DNA of 19,857 nucleotides, taken from the NCBI GenBank assembly GCA_032988165.1, contig JANTQF010000496.1, positions 1 through 19,857 on the forward strand, read 5' to 3'. The translations under genes were made by a program, and so were the position numbers. Shown piece by piece: positions 1 through 10,200 of this stretch (the stretch's first letter is position 1; the number at the start of each line of letters is the position of its first letter). The notes beneath the pieces were generated by a model. That model ran no database searches. It was not told the origin of the DNA and was given only the letters and a program-made list of their open reading frames with translations. Source of the stretch: Emmonsiellopsis sp. PD_33 (Eukaryota; Ascomycota; Eurotiomycetes; Onygenales; Ajellomycetaceae).

Positions 1-127
<127 letters not shown>

Positions 128-564
128 GATACTTCGCTACTAATGCGCGGGCCTGCCGACCACTTCCATATATATGTACACACAGGTTAGCAGGCCAGTA
201 CGTCGGTTAGTAGGCAGCTTGGGACACAGGTTATTGGCAGGTCAGTATAGGCTAGAAGGCAGATTTAAAGCCTCGACTCGAGAGACAATAGCCTGAGGAA
301 GAAAAGATAGATTGGATCCATAAATTATCTTTGGAACTGCCTATCTAGCTACCTAAGGAGGAGGAGGGATCTATATTTTACATGACATGACTGCCGCTTA
401 ACTGTTTAATCATAATTCAACGGTCAGTTGACAGTTATAATCCATACAGACTGTGGATCAATTATAAATCTAATGTTTAATAATGCTGCTATGCTCTAGG
501 ACAGAAGAAATGACAGAGAAACTGAGATAAGAGCAAGCTAATGAAAAGGGGAAAGTGAATGTAT
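128..564. other. Non-coding flank, no gene seen
   Basis: No supportable ORF. Between about 180 and 262 there are loose, diverged copies of a GGTTAG-TAGGCAG-like word, too degenerate to call a defined repeat. The right part is AT-rich and is probably the 3' flank of the minus-strand gene ending at 565. Confidence 0.5.
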
Positions 565-1713
565 CTAGCTGTTAGATTTTGCTAAATCAGGGATGAAAGA
601 AAGATATCTTTCATATAGATCAGAACACTCATACTCATCCTCATATGGGATTAGTGCCTCTCCTGCAACACGACCAATTGACTTCAGAAAATTCGCGCTG
701 TTGGCATTTCCAGTTTCATGAGGTAAATCACCAATGTTTACATTGAAGATCATTCCGGTATGGTTGGTTATGGTAGTTGTGGAGGGAACCAGGTTTATGT
801 TCACAATTAACCCCCCATTACTGATAATGGTGACAGAGTTAGAGAGGTTTACAATTAAACCAGCAACATTGGCCACAACTGCAGCAGAACAGTCATGGAA
901 TGAAGTATGACTTTTACTCGATTGTTGAATAGCACGAAAAGGTGCCTCAATATTGATGAATTTCCCACCCAGCTGATTCTTGATAACAGGCATGCTAGGT
1001 GTGAGGTTGATGATGAGGATGTCTCCGATATTATTGACCATAGTCACGGGCCCATTAAAACCGGGTTTGTTAACATTTACTATACCCCCCACGCAACTCG
1101 CTATCGTAGCTGAGGAAGTGGTTATATTCCGGGTATACCCTTCCAAGTTTGTTGCTATAGGTCCGGTCGAAGGGGCAGCGGGCATGAGTGGGCCAAGTGG
1201 TGGAGCAGGAGGAAAAGGTGTTCCCGCACATCCGCATTTTGAAAGATGATCTGTAACTTCTGTCGAGATTTGGGCAGCGGGCATCATTGGCGGTCCAATT
1301 GAAGGAGCAGGAGGAGAAGGTGTTCCTGCACATTGGTATTTTGAATGATGATCTGCCACTTCTGTCAAAAAATTTGCACTGTGTAGAAGTTCTAATTAGG
1401 GGTATTTCTCACGAGTCGGTGCCTGGGGAACGGGCGGAACGCGGCGATAAATTAGTCGACTGAGAGGGTTGTTTTTCAGGGCATGCCTACTCGAAAATGG
1501 AATTCGTCAGTGTTAATCTCGGGAAAATAGAAGATAAAAAAACCCCAAGTTAGCCAAAGGGCCGTGCAGTGGGCTAGTTTCTTACCACCATCTTGGAGTT
1601 GGTTTCAAATTCTCCTGACTGCGGGACGGCGGCTGATTCTGACCATCGTCACCATCATCATGGCCGCAGCCTTTCTCGCGATAGGGGGGTGGGTTTTCTG
1701 TCTTAGGCTCCAT
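565..1713 (-). CDS. Unrecognised beta-repeat protein (two-exon model)
   Basis: I do not recognise this gene. The long open frame 1378-565 ends in TAG but has no ATG at its 5' end, so I propose an upstream exon. Exon 1 is 1713-1586 (ATG with CAACATGG context), the intron is 1585-1379 (GTAAGA donor, CACAG acceptor, CTAAT upstream), and exon 2 is 1378-565. The join keeps frame and gives 313 aa. Exon 1 encodes a hydrophilic 42-residue segment beginning MEPKTENPPPYRE. Residues about 48-106 are a Pro-rich unit present twice (TEVxDHxSK, then CAGTPxPPAP), 34 residues apart. Residues about 134-257 hold six imperfect repeats of the form [TV]-I-x(4)-G-x-I-x-N-[VI]-N, mostly 16-21 residues apart, suggesting a beta-solenoid or amyloid-like fold. 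The C-terminus is acidic and Tyr-rich. No signal peptide or membrane segment is seen. The alternative is a start at the internal ATG at 1287 without the upstream exon. Gene likely real; exon 1 and function uncertain. Confidence 0.5.
1162..1365 (-). repeat. 102-bp tandem duplication inside the coding frame
   Basis: Two adjacent 102-bp units (about 1365-1264 and 1263-1162) are still clearly alike at DNA level: GGAGCAGGAGG occurs at 1202 and 1304. Each encodes one 34-residue TEV-DH-SK/CAGTP-PPAP unit. The period is a multiple of three, so the frame is kept. Confidence 0.85.
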
Positions 1714-2514
1714 GTTGCGCAAGGCGAGGAATGGAATGGTTTTTGGATAATTAGATACTAAGTATTCTTTTTCAGGGACTTGGATTGGGATGTATGGAAA
1801 AGTGAAGGGGGCAGGTTTTTTGGGGAAGCAAAGCAATATATATATATACCTTAACCGTAATTTGAATGTCGTCATCTTGTCATATTCTATCCCGGTGAAC
1901 TCCGGGAAAGCTCATAAAGTTTCCATGAAGTCACTTTTGGCTTTCGTAGAAACTCGCGTTTTTTTGGAGATGCAGGTATAAATGCCATGTGGTGAAGATA
2001 AGCTTTGGCCCGTGCGCAGGGATCAGCCCGGACCGAAGAGATCCGTGCCTAGATAGTTATTTTTTATTCGCGTGGTAGGCAGTCGGTTGTGTCTAGAATA
2101 CAAATTTAATACTGAGAAGACAATACATACCTGCTGAGATCACCAAGGAAGGCCCACTCACTTGGACGTCCTAAAAGAGGGGGGATCTCTAAAATCTGCA
2201 TTATTCGGGGGACAAAATAAGAATCATAGTGATAGGTAATAATAAACAGACAAACAAAAAAGGTGTATATCTATCCAGGCGCTGTATGTTATATAGAAAA
2301 GAAAAGAAAAACCATAAGTCCCGACAAAAATAAACGGACAAAAAGGCAGCTCAAAATATAGGTAATGTGATAGAAACAAGGCTTGATTTATTAGCTACAT
2401 CCGTGAATAGACAGACAGCAGGCAGTGCAAAAAAATACAGAAATTAAAAAAAAAAAACCACGAACGCAAAATTCAAGCAACCATACCAACGAGGTAAAAA
2501 ACAAGACCCATCAA
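1714..2514. other. Intergenic: promoter of 565-1713 gene and kexB 3' flank
   Basis: AT-rich, with no supportable gene. It should hold the promoter of the minus-strand gene to its left and the 3' UTR of kexB to its right. It contains an (AT)n run near 1838-1849, AAAAG-type runs near 2297-2315, and poly-A near 2446-2457, directly downstream of the kexB stop in plus coordinates. Confidence 0.5.
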
Positions 2515-5104
2515 TCACCTCCCACCGCCTCCCCCACCTCCACCTCCACCCCCATCCTCATCCCGATACGGCTCCTCAAGCTCCAACTCATCCCCGCGCT
2601 CCCCGTCACTCCCACTCTCCTCACTATCACTCAACAACTCCTCATCACTCTCCCCGGCAAACGCATCATACAACTCGCCGCCGCGCCTCCTCTTCCTCCT
2701 CCCAGCACCACCACCACCACCACCAGCAATCTGCCCAGCCCCAAGCGCCTGCGCCTCCTCGTTCTCCTCAATCATCTCAAACTCATAATCATCCCGCGGA
2801 TTATTCCGGATGCGCTTCCGGCGCTGCACGAGGAAGTAGATCGCCAGGGCGCCGCAGAAGACTAGGATGAGCGCTAGCGAGCCGTAGATCCATACCTGGG
2901 TGCGTTTGGAGACGCCGAAGGTGGGGAAGAAGCCTGGGAGGAAGCTGTCGTCGGGGGCTGGGCTGGTGGTGGTTGCGGGGGCGCTGGGGTTGGTTGGGGA
3001 TGGTTTGGCGTTTACAGGACGCGTGACGTGGTCTGTTGGGTTTGCGGTGGCAGTTGGGTTGGGGCTGCCGGCGCCCGGGGTGATGGCGGTAGTGGCGATG
3101 GGGGCGAGTTCGGTGTCGTGGTCGTGGTCATGTTCGTCTGGGAGGGGGTGGAGGGATTGGATGTCGGCGTCGATGGCTTCGCCCCAGAGGTTTAGTCGCC
3201 AGTCGATGAAGGTGCCGTTGAACGCGTTTATTTCGGTGTCTTTGACGATTACGGTCCATTTGCCTTCGCCGGATTCGCCCCTAAGATGGAAGTGGGGGGT
3301 TAGTTTTGGTTTGTTAGAGGGATGGGATGGGTGAGGCTTACCAGTGAGCAACGGACATGAATGTCCAGTCGACGTAGCCAGCTTCAAGCTTATCCGGGGC
3401 CCTTGTCGTGCTGAGGTGGCTGACGATTCCAGATGGACTGCGGAGTTCAACGCTCAGATCGCCACGTCGAGTGTGGTTGACGTTCATGGTAACCGTGACA
3501 TGTTCCAGACGCTCGATGTTATTCTCCTTCAACAAATCCTTGGTGACCTCGAAGGAGCTCGCCAGCCCCTTGTCTCCCTGGGGGATAGCATGATGAACCT
3601 GCAGCCATGGGGAATGTAGCCAAGCCTGTGGCTTGACTGGAGTCCACTCCTTGGCGAGATGGACGAGGGAATATGCATCCACTTTCCCGTAGCCAAATTC
3701 ATGACTGAATTTTTTGCCAATGGAAGTTTCCTGCCAATCACTTTCATCCGTATGAACTGGAATAGCGGTTTCCACGAGCAGGTACTGGAGGTCACGCCAG
3801 CTCAACTCAGGGCGAACACTGAGCGCAAGGGCCAAAACTCCCACCACCAGAGGACCGGCCGCAGAGGTACCACCATGTCTAGTGCTGCAAGTATTCGTAC
3901 CGACATCGGTGGTGTGAATGGCGTCAGATCCGCCGCTGCTATATGTCACGACCAGCTGCGCGGAGCACCATTCGGAGTAGTATGGATGATTGTCTTCACG
4001 ATCAATGGCGCCCACGGTGACACTGTAGATGCTGTTCGTGTAACCGTCAAAATTGCAGTTGTCCTGATGTGTAGCACCATTGCCAGCTGCGAAAACGAAG
4101 ATTGAGCCTTTGCCATCACGTCCTTTTTGAACGCCATTGACCATCGCCTTGCGGATGAGTATACCTGGCGCATCCATAGTGGTGCCATCATCCACTGGGC
4201 CCCAGGAACAGGAGTAAATATCATTCTTCTGAAATTCGTAGTTGATCGAAGCGGCCTCGTCCTCGTCTGTCACAGGCTTGGACAGGATTCGGATTCCAGA
4301 AACCTTGCTGTCATAGGCCACTCCAACGCCGCAAACATCGTTCCGGACTGCTGCAACTTCGCCAGCGCATCTTGTACCATGCTTGTCGTCGAATAATCGG
4401 GGTTTAGGTAGGTTCGATTTGTCGTTATAATCGTAGGATCCCTCCGCGAAGAAATTATCCTTCAGATCCAAGCTCGTCATATCCAACCCATCATCAACAA
4501 TGGCAGAAATTGTCCCTTCCCCAGTTATGCCCTCGAGCCAGAGACCAGTTACATTCAAGTCATGGCCCCGTTCGAATGGGTTGAACAGATGCCACTGGTC
4601 CGTGAATATAGGGTCGTTGATATCTAACTTGGACGAGATCTCTAGTAATCTCTCCGTGCCGTTGAAATCGCTTTGGCCATTATCTGCTGGTTTCGGACGA
4701 CGTGCCTGAAGAGAGGACGGGGGAGGAGGGGGAGGTCGTTTCGCCAGGCGTTTCTTCAAGGTCAACTTTTCTGACCATAGTATCCCATCCAACGCATCTG
4801 TTGTATCCGATGAACCCTCTAAACCCAGAGACCGTTTCCTTCGCCTCCTCAGCCGTAGATCGTCTAATATTTGATCCAAGTTTCCGCCCAGTTTCTTGGG
4901 GACGGAAAATGTGTGGTGGTCAGTCAATTCGCCGACTTGTCCCTCATGTTTAGCCCCCAGCAACTGCGCAACCTGAGCGGGCGAAACGGAAGGGTGTAGG
5001 TGGACGGCGAAGTAGTTGTTAACATCGTAATTGCGAGGGTATAGTGAGGCGCAGGCGGTGTTGAGTAGAAGCGCAAAAGCACTGGCCGCAGCGAGGAGTT
5101 TCAT
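2515..5104 (-). CDS. kexB: Kexin-type proprotein convertase (KexB)
   Basis: Membrane-bound subtilisin-family endoprotease of the late Golgi, cleaving secretory proproteins after Lys-Arg or Arg-Arg. Exon 1 is 5104-3342, the intron 3341-3281 (61 nt, GTAAGC/CTTAG), exon 2 3280-2515; 842 aa, close to what I recall for Aspergillus KexB. The splice restores Trp in MSVAHW-GESGEGKW of the P domain. I chose ATG 5104 over in-frame ATG 5161 because it starts directly on a signal peptide (MKLLAAASAFALLL). The prodomain has two dibasic sites, RRRRKR and RLAKR (after about residue 123). Catalytic residues: Asp204 (IVDDGLD), His242 (DKHGTRCAGE), oxyanion Asn342 (AAGNGA) and Ser414 (GGTSAAGP). The P domain spans about 490-620. 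A Ser/Thr/Pro-rich stalk precedes a transmembrane helix at about 718-739. The cytosolic tail carries YEFEMI (753-758), like the tyrosine TGN-retention signal of yeast Kex2, then acidic clusters and a poly-Gly end. All key residues are intact. Confidence 0.95.
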
Positions 5105-5781
5105 AGCGGTTCGTGGAGAGAGTATAATCGACACAGAGTGCTGTTTGCCATGAACCACCACCCCTAGACAGTCAACAGGCCCCTATCTAGAACAAACATG
5201 CAAACGGGGCGACGGGGCGACGGGGAAATGGTAACCGGGGGGGCTATAACGGGCGAAAAAGAGGGTAGAGTTGGTTTCAGTTGTTGTTGTGATCGAATTC
5301 TCTAAATATCTGGCATGAAGCTGGGGGAGACCGGGGAGTGGGGACGGATGCGTGGTGTCGGAGTTACGGGCAGTTGTTGGACAACGGCCAAATGCAGGGT
5401 CGGAGAGGAAAGGAGAAAGAAAGGATTCTCTGTACAAAAAAAAGCCAGCTCTAGGAACAAATCTTCATCCAGAGGGCGAGATGGGGCGAGAGAGCGGAGG
5501 CGTGGACGAAGAAGCCAGCATGCAACAAAATTGTAAAGTAATAAGTATACGAAGCCCGAGCGGCGACAGGCGGTGATTGGCCTTGGAGGCTGGGGGCTGG
5601 GGAATACTGGTGTCTGCTTTTTGTATTTCCGGTCTGCATGCGGCTACTACTTATATATCTTGTGCTCTACAGAAGTCTACATATACCTCTACAACCTCTC
5701 CATCTCATCCTCTCTCTCCGCATCTCGACACTCGCGGCAGAAATTCATCGCGGCTCGCAGCGTAATTTTGGTATTTAATCC

Positions 5782-5809
5782 CGGTACGGCGATTACATAC
5801 GGTACGGCG
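5782..5809. promoter_or_regulatory. Paired CGGTACGGCG motif
   Basis: CGGTACGGCG occurs at 5782-5791 and 5800-5809, exactly 18 bp apart. A reverse-complement core, CCGTACCG, lies at 5955-5962. CGG-containing paired sites fit fungal Zn2Cys6 factors, but no specific factor can be named. Confidence 0.35.
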
Positions 5810-5824
5810 GCGGAGTGCAGAAAA

Positions 5825-5830
5825 CACGTG
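5825..5830. promoter_or_regulatory. CACGTG E-box
   Basis: A palindromic CACGTG followed by ATG lies mid-way in the divergent promoter region. bHLH factors of the Cbf1 type bind this word. A single hexamer can occur by chance. Confidence 0.3.
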
Positions 5831-6464
5831 ATGTGGCCACCCGCCTCGGAAATACATCGGCCCGTGCTATCCCCGGCATGACATAAGCCATCGACTTTTT
5901 TGAACAAGTCCATCAACTCCATCAACCTCAACCTCAACATCACGGCAACGTACTCCGTACCGCAGAATCTGGGTTTGAGGTCCCTCCAATGCGTGCGAAT
6001 TACATTGACCCGTATACTCCTATTGCAGCCTCTCCCACACGATGCGCATTCATGTCCCTATCCGCTCAACGGTTGTCACACCAACTCCTGTCCGGGAAGA
6101 GGGGTCCCCGCAAGAATAGGATTGTTCCTGAGGCCCTTTGTCGAGTCGGAGTGTATTCTGTGCCGTGAGCCTGGTGTTTGACTTGGCAGTGGGCAACAGA
6201 CTGGGAATCCTGGCTGTCCGTTGCTTCCACACGGTTTGGGTTTTTGCGTACTAGATGTTAATACATAGCGAGGGTTGGGGGAGGTAGAGAACTGCTCGTA
6301 GTGAAGTTGTCCAACAGCTGGATCAGGATCATACTAGTATGTATGCAGCCGGCAGCTATAAGATTAGGAGAAGATGCTGTATATTCCGGGGATTGATGTA
6401 TGTTTTCATGGTCCATGTCCATTTCCCCTGTTGTCAAACCATGGGAGCCGTCCGAAGTCTATCC

Positions 6465-6479
6465 TGACGTCTTGACGTC
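6465..6479. promoter_or_regulatory. Tandem TGACGTC (CRE-like) half-palindromes
   Basis: TGACGTC occurs at 6465-6471 and again at 6473-6479, one base apart. This is the core bound by ATF/CREB-type bZIP factors. It sits just upstream of a TATA-like stretch (6500-6508) and a CCAAT box (6526), about 740 bp before the PhoD-like start codon. Confidence 0.45.
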
Positions 6480-7211
6480 TGCCACCGCCAGTATCAACTT
6501 TATATAGATATTTCGTAGATCTCTTCCAATGTCGACATTCGACAGCACAACCCTCACCTCAAGATCCAGTAAAGGATACAGATTTCATTGGCTTGTGCTG
6601 CTCAGCTGCCCGACGATTGGCCGTGCCAGCCACCAGCAGCCCAGCGCTGCACGAAACAAAATGGCTGGGCGAAACACACCACGACAGCCACCGCCTGTTC
6701 TCTCTCCGTCTGTTCTCAGCTTGTCTCTGCCTCTTTTTGACTCTGGATTAATTTCTGCTACTTCTTTTCCTGCTTTACACTCTCTACATTCTCCGGGTTT
6801 ATTTCCTGGCCGCTGTCCTGGCTGTGTGTGTGGCAGTGAATCCATCATCCGCCAATTGCTGTGCTCCAACACCAAGCTGCCGTGACATCACCCAACCATC
6901 CGTCGTAGGCGTCGATTCCCCGTCCTGACACAACCACGCCTCCACGTCTCTGTATATCTCTGCTGACGGACTACTGCCGGTCTGCCATCGTCTGGGCATG
7001 TTTCTTACAGCTCCCCTACGACTTTCCCCGCGTTCGATTGCCTAGGCGCATCGCCTATCTACCTCGAGGAATGTGAATTCACCAACTGGCCTGACAACGC
7101 TCAGTGCTCGATATAGCCGGAATACACTTTTGCTCTAGCTTGGTACGAAGTTCAATCGTATGCGCTGCACTTGCGCTGGACTGAAGTCTCCCGTGGGCTG
7201 AATCTATCAAC

Positions 7212-10200
7212 ATGGCTGCTACATCTTCCCACAGGCAGTCTATGCCCGCCCAACAACACTCCTCCCTCTCCAATCAGACGCCAATCAATGGCATCGAGAA
7301 GAACGTCCCCTTCACTGGAGACGGACGATATGCCTCGCGACGTACCGCCTCTCTCAGCTACCCCAACCAATCCCCCGTCCTTCCCGAAGCACCCGAAGTG
7401 CCTCGTGGGCCACCAGCGTCCTACAGAAATTCATTTGGTGCAGTGCCATCGCGTCGGTATGCACCAGGGGCAAGGTCATTCTCTGCCCGCGCGAAGGAGC
7501 TGCCAGCAGAGAGAGCGCTGGACACGCTGGAACAACTCGACCCCCCTCAAGACAGTACATCTTGGGTCGAGTCGCAGCGGCAGTTGAATGACGGCATAAA
7601 TGCATCAGGCAAGATGTCCCCGCAGATAGTCTTGCAGAATGTGACAATACGCAAACCCAAAAATCCCAGGCGATCCCTTGCTCCGCCCCCTGATCCTGTC
7701 CAGCCGCCGCAATCCAACTCCTCACTCTCACCCACCAGCCATCGGAGCGTTTCGCAGACCTCAAGAAAAGAAGGCCAGTCGCGCCGTGACTGGGCCCCGG
7801 AGAAATCTCCCCTTCAAAAGCTGGAAGTTACGCTGAAAGATATTAGCAAGGAAGAGAAACGAGCAAGGGTCGAGGAAGCTGAAATGCTCCTCAGAGAAGC
7901 AAAGGCTGGTCGTCGAAGCCGCCAACTAAGCCGCGAGATCATCCCTACATCAAAGCCCGCAGAACCAAACGGACCCAAAAGCAGCATGATAGATCCCTCA
8001 ACCCTAGAGGAAGCAGGCTTGGTACGGAGCCTGAGCAGCAAACAGCGCGATAGACTTCAGCAGAGCGCTGTGATAGAATCCACCAAGGCGGATGCTAGAC
8101 GCTTCTCAAAGGAAGGTCGGGGGGGATTCGATTATCAGGAGCAACCGTTAACCGAAAATAGCAAGCCGGTACTGCAAGAGCCGATTTTGGACGGACCCAT
8201 TAGGATCTTGGACGATATGGGGCAAAGGCGTGCTTCAGTTCCCAGTGGGAAAGCAGCACAGCCCATGGAGCGAAGCATTAACGAGACCGCAAGACTTCAG
8301 AAAGTCCAGAATACATACAATCGCATCGATGATAACGACATGCACGGCCCTGTACGGGAACCGAGTGGCCCCCGACCTGCCACGGATATTCCACCTGCCC
8401 CTGAACCCATGCAGCGAAGCAATAGCCGGAAACTACAGAAACCATTTCCGCGAGACCTCAACACCCAACTACTCGCCGATTCCCGCGACAGAAAACGAGT
8501 GCTTCCACCGGCCGTCTCTTCCGCTTCGGTTATGCAAGATGTCAGACCATCTACCAGCCGCAACAGCTCAGCAACTAGCAAGAAAGCATTGGCCGAAATT
8601 CCTGACAACAATAGCCCTGTCATTGTTGGGCTGGGGCTGACCAATACTACACCTCCGCAAGGGCCAATCGAGAAGCTACCGCTTGAAAAAAATAGCCAGA
8701 CAAAGCCAAAGCAGCATAGCGTTTCTTTCGCGATGCCGCCGCTAACACCCCCGCCGTTGGAAGAGTGGAAGAAGGCCGTTGTTGGGAGATTGCAGGCGGG
8801 GGATTTTGACCTTCGACATGACCAGCCCAAGAAGGCTTGGTGGGAAGGAGGGGGTTCGGGAAGAAGGAGAACGGTAGACGGGGCTTCCATCGAGCAACAG
8901 GCGGCATCGAGGCCAAGGGGTAAGGGTAAGTTTATATCTTCCCCACATATTTTTTTTAATTTAGCGACACTGATAATGTTCTACGACTTTAGCCAATGTG
9001 CCATTTCAACCTCCTTTATATTTAGAGTGTGGGCCTCTTCTCAGGTACACAGGTATGAAGCGGGAAACCATAGAAGGGTTAAATGGACCCGTTGAGCACG
9101 AAATCTGGCGAGGTAGCGTTATGATAGTCACCAAAGACTCTGCATCTACATATACTGAACCCCCAACGCTTCGATTCTTCTCTCAGCCAATGGATCTGCT
9201 CCCTCCTCCACCGACAGAAATCGGTGGTGAATCCGGTGAACTCGCCCCAGAATATGTGGATCCAATCGCAGGCCTCACCAAGCTTGGAAGAAATGGAAAA
9301 TTACTCTACGTTAAGCCAGTTGACCATCTTGAGGAAGGGAAGGATCATTCATTCATTGATAACGATGACGGACTTTTTGAGGAGTCCCCTAGCCCGGTGG
9401 ATTACACTGCAAGCGGCCAAGTCTCTAAACCACCTAGTATGAGAGTCAAGGAGAAAGATGGAGAATCCGTGGGCAAATACAAGGAGGTCAAAGGCATTCG
9501 TCTATACGCTGATTCGGCTAGAGATGTGACCTTCTGGCGATTTAGCATTGAAATCGAGCTAGCTGATCGGCAACAACGAATCGCATACCGGATTAATCAG
9601 GGCTCTACGATCGGATTCTGGGTTCCTGCAAAAGGACAGTCGATGAACATAATGTTCCACAGCGGCAATGGATTTTCCGAAACCGTCGATCGAGATAAAT
9701 TCAGCGGTCCAGATCCCCTTTGGCGCGATGTGTTGAACACTCACCAAACACGACCGTTCCACGTTATGATAGGAGGAGGCGACCAGATCTATAACGATGC
9801 GGCTCTGTTCGACACAGACCATTTCCGGAGTTGGATGGGGCTAAAGGTCCCCTATGAAGAACGCCATCACCCGTTCAACGTGGACATCAAGTCTGAGCTA
9901 GAAGAGTTCTTCCTACACCAATACCTGAAATGGTTCTCTCACGGCCTTTTCAGCATGGCTAATTCCCAGATTCCCATGGTTAATATGTGGAATGACCATG
10001 ACATTCTTCCCGGATATGGGTCGTATCCGCATCCGCTCATGAGAACGCCCGTCATGTCAGGATTGGGTAATCTTTCGTTCAAATATTACATGCTTTTCCA
10101 GCACCAGAGTGTCCCCGAGGAGACGGATGCGGATGAGCCGAGCTGGTTACTTGGCGCCGCACCGGGTCCGTATATCAATCAGAAGAGTAGGAGTGTTTTT

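Larger units (their letters stand above)
5105..7211. promoter_or_regulatory. Divergent intergenic region between kexB and the PhoD-like gene
   Basis: About 2.1 kb separates two divergent start codons. ORFs in it are short and lack family resemblance. Visible elements: CCAAT boxes on the plus strand at 5986-5990 and 6526-6530 and on the minus strand (ATTGG) at 5576-5580 and 6616-6620, the last two sharing the 8-mer GATTGGCC; TATA-like stretches near 5651-5659 and 6500-6508; and CT-rich tracts near 5690-5735 and 6690-6790, typical upstream of fungal transcription starts on the plus strand. The first TATA/CT-rich pair could start a long 5' leader of the PhoD-like gene or a separate non-coding transcript. 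Transcription starts are inferred. Confidence 0.6.

Noticed and set aside
5105..5161. Longer kexB start at ATG 5161, adding 19 residues
   Set aside because: The extra residues are hydrophilic and would bury the signal peptide. ATG 5104 begins directly on it and gives the expected length.
8297..8890. Minus-strand ORF of 197 aa
   Set aside because: Antisense shadow of PhoD-like exon 1, with no domain and no codon pattern of its own.
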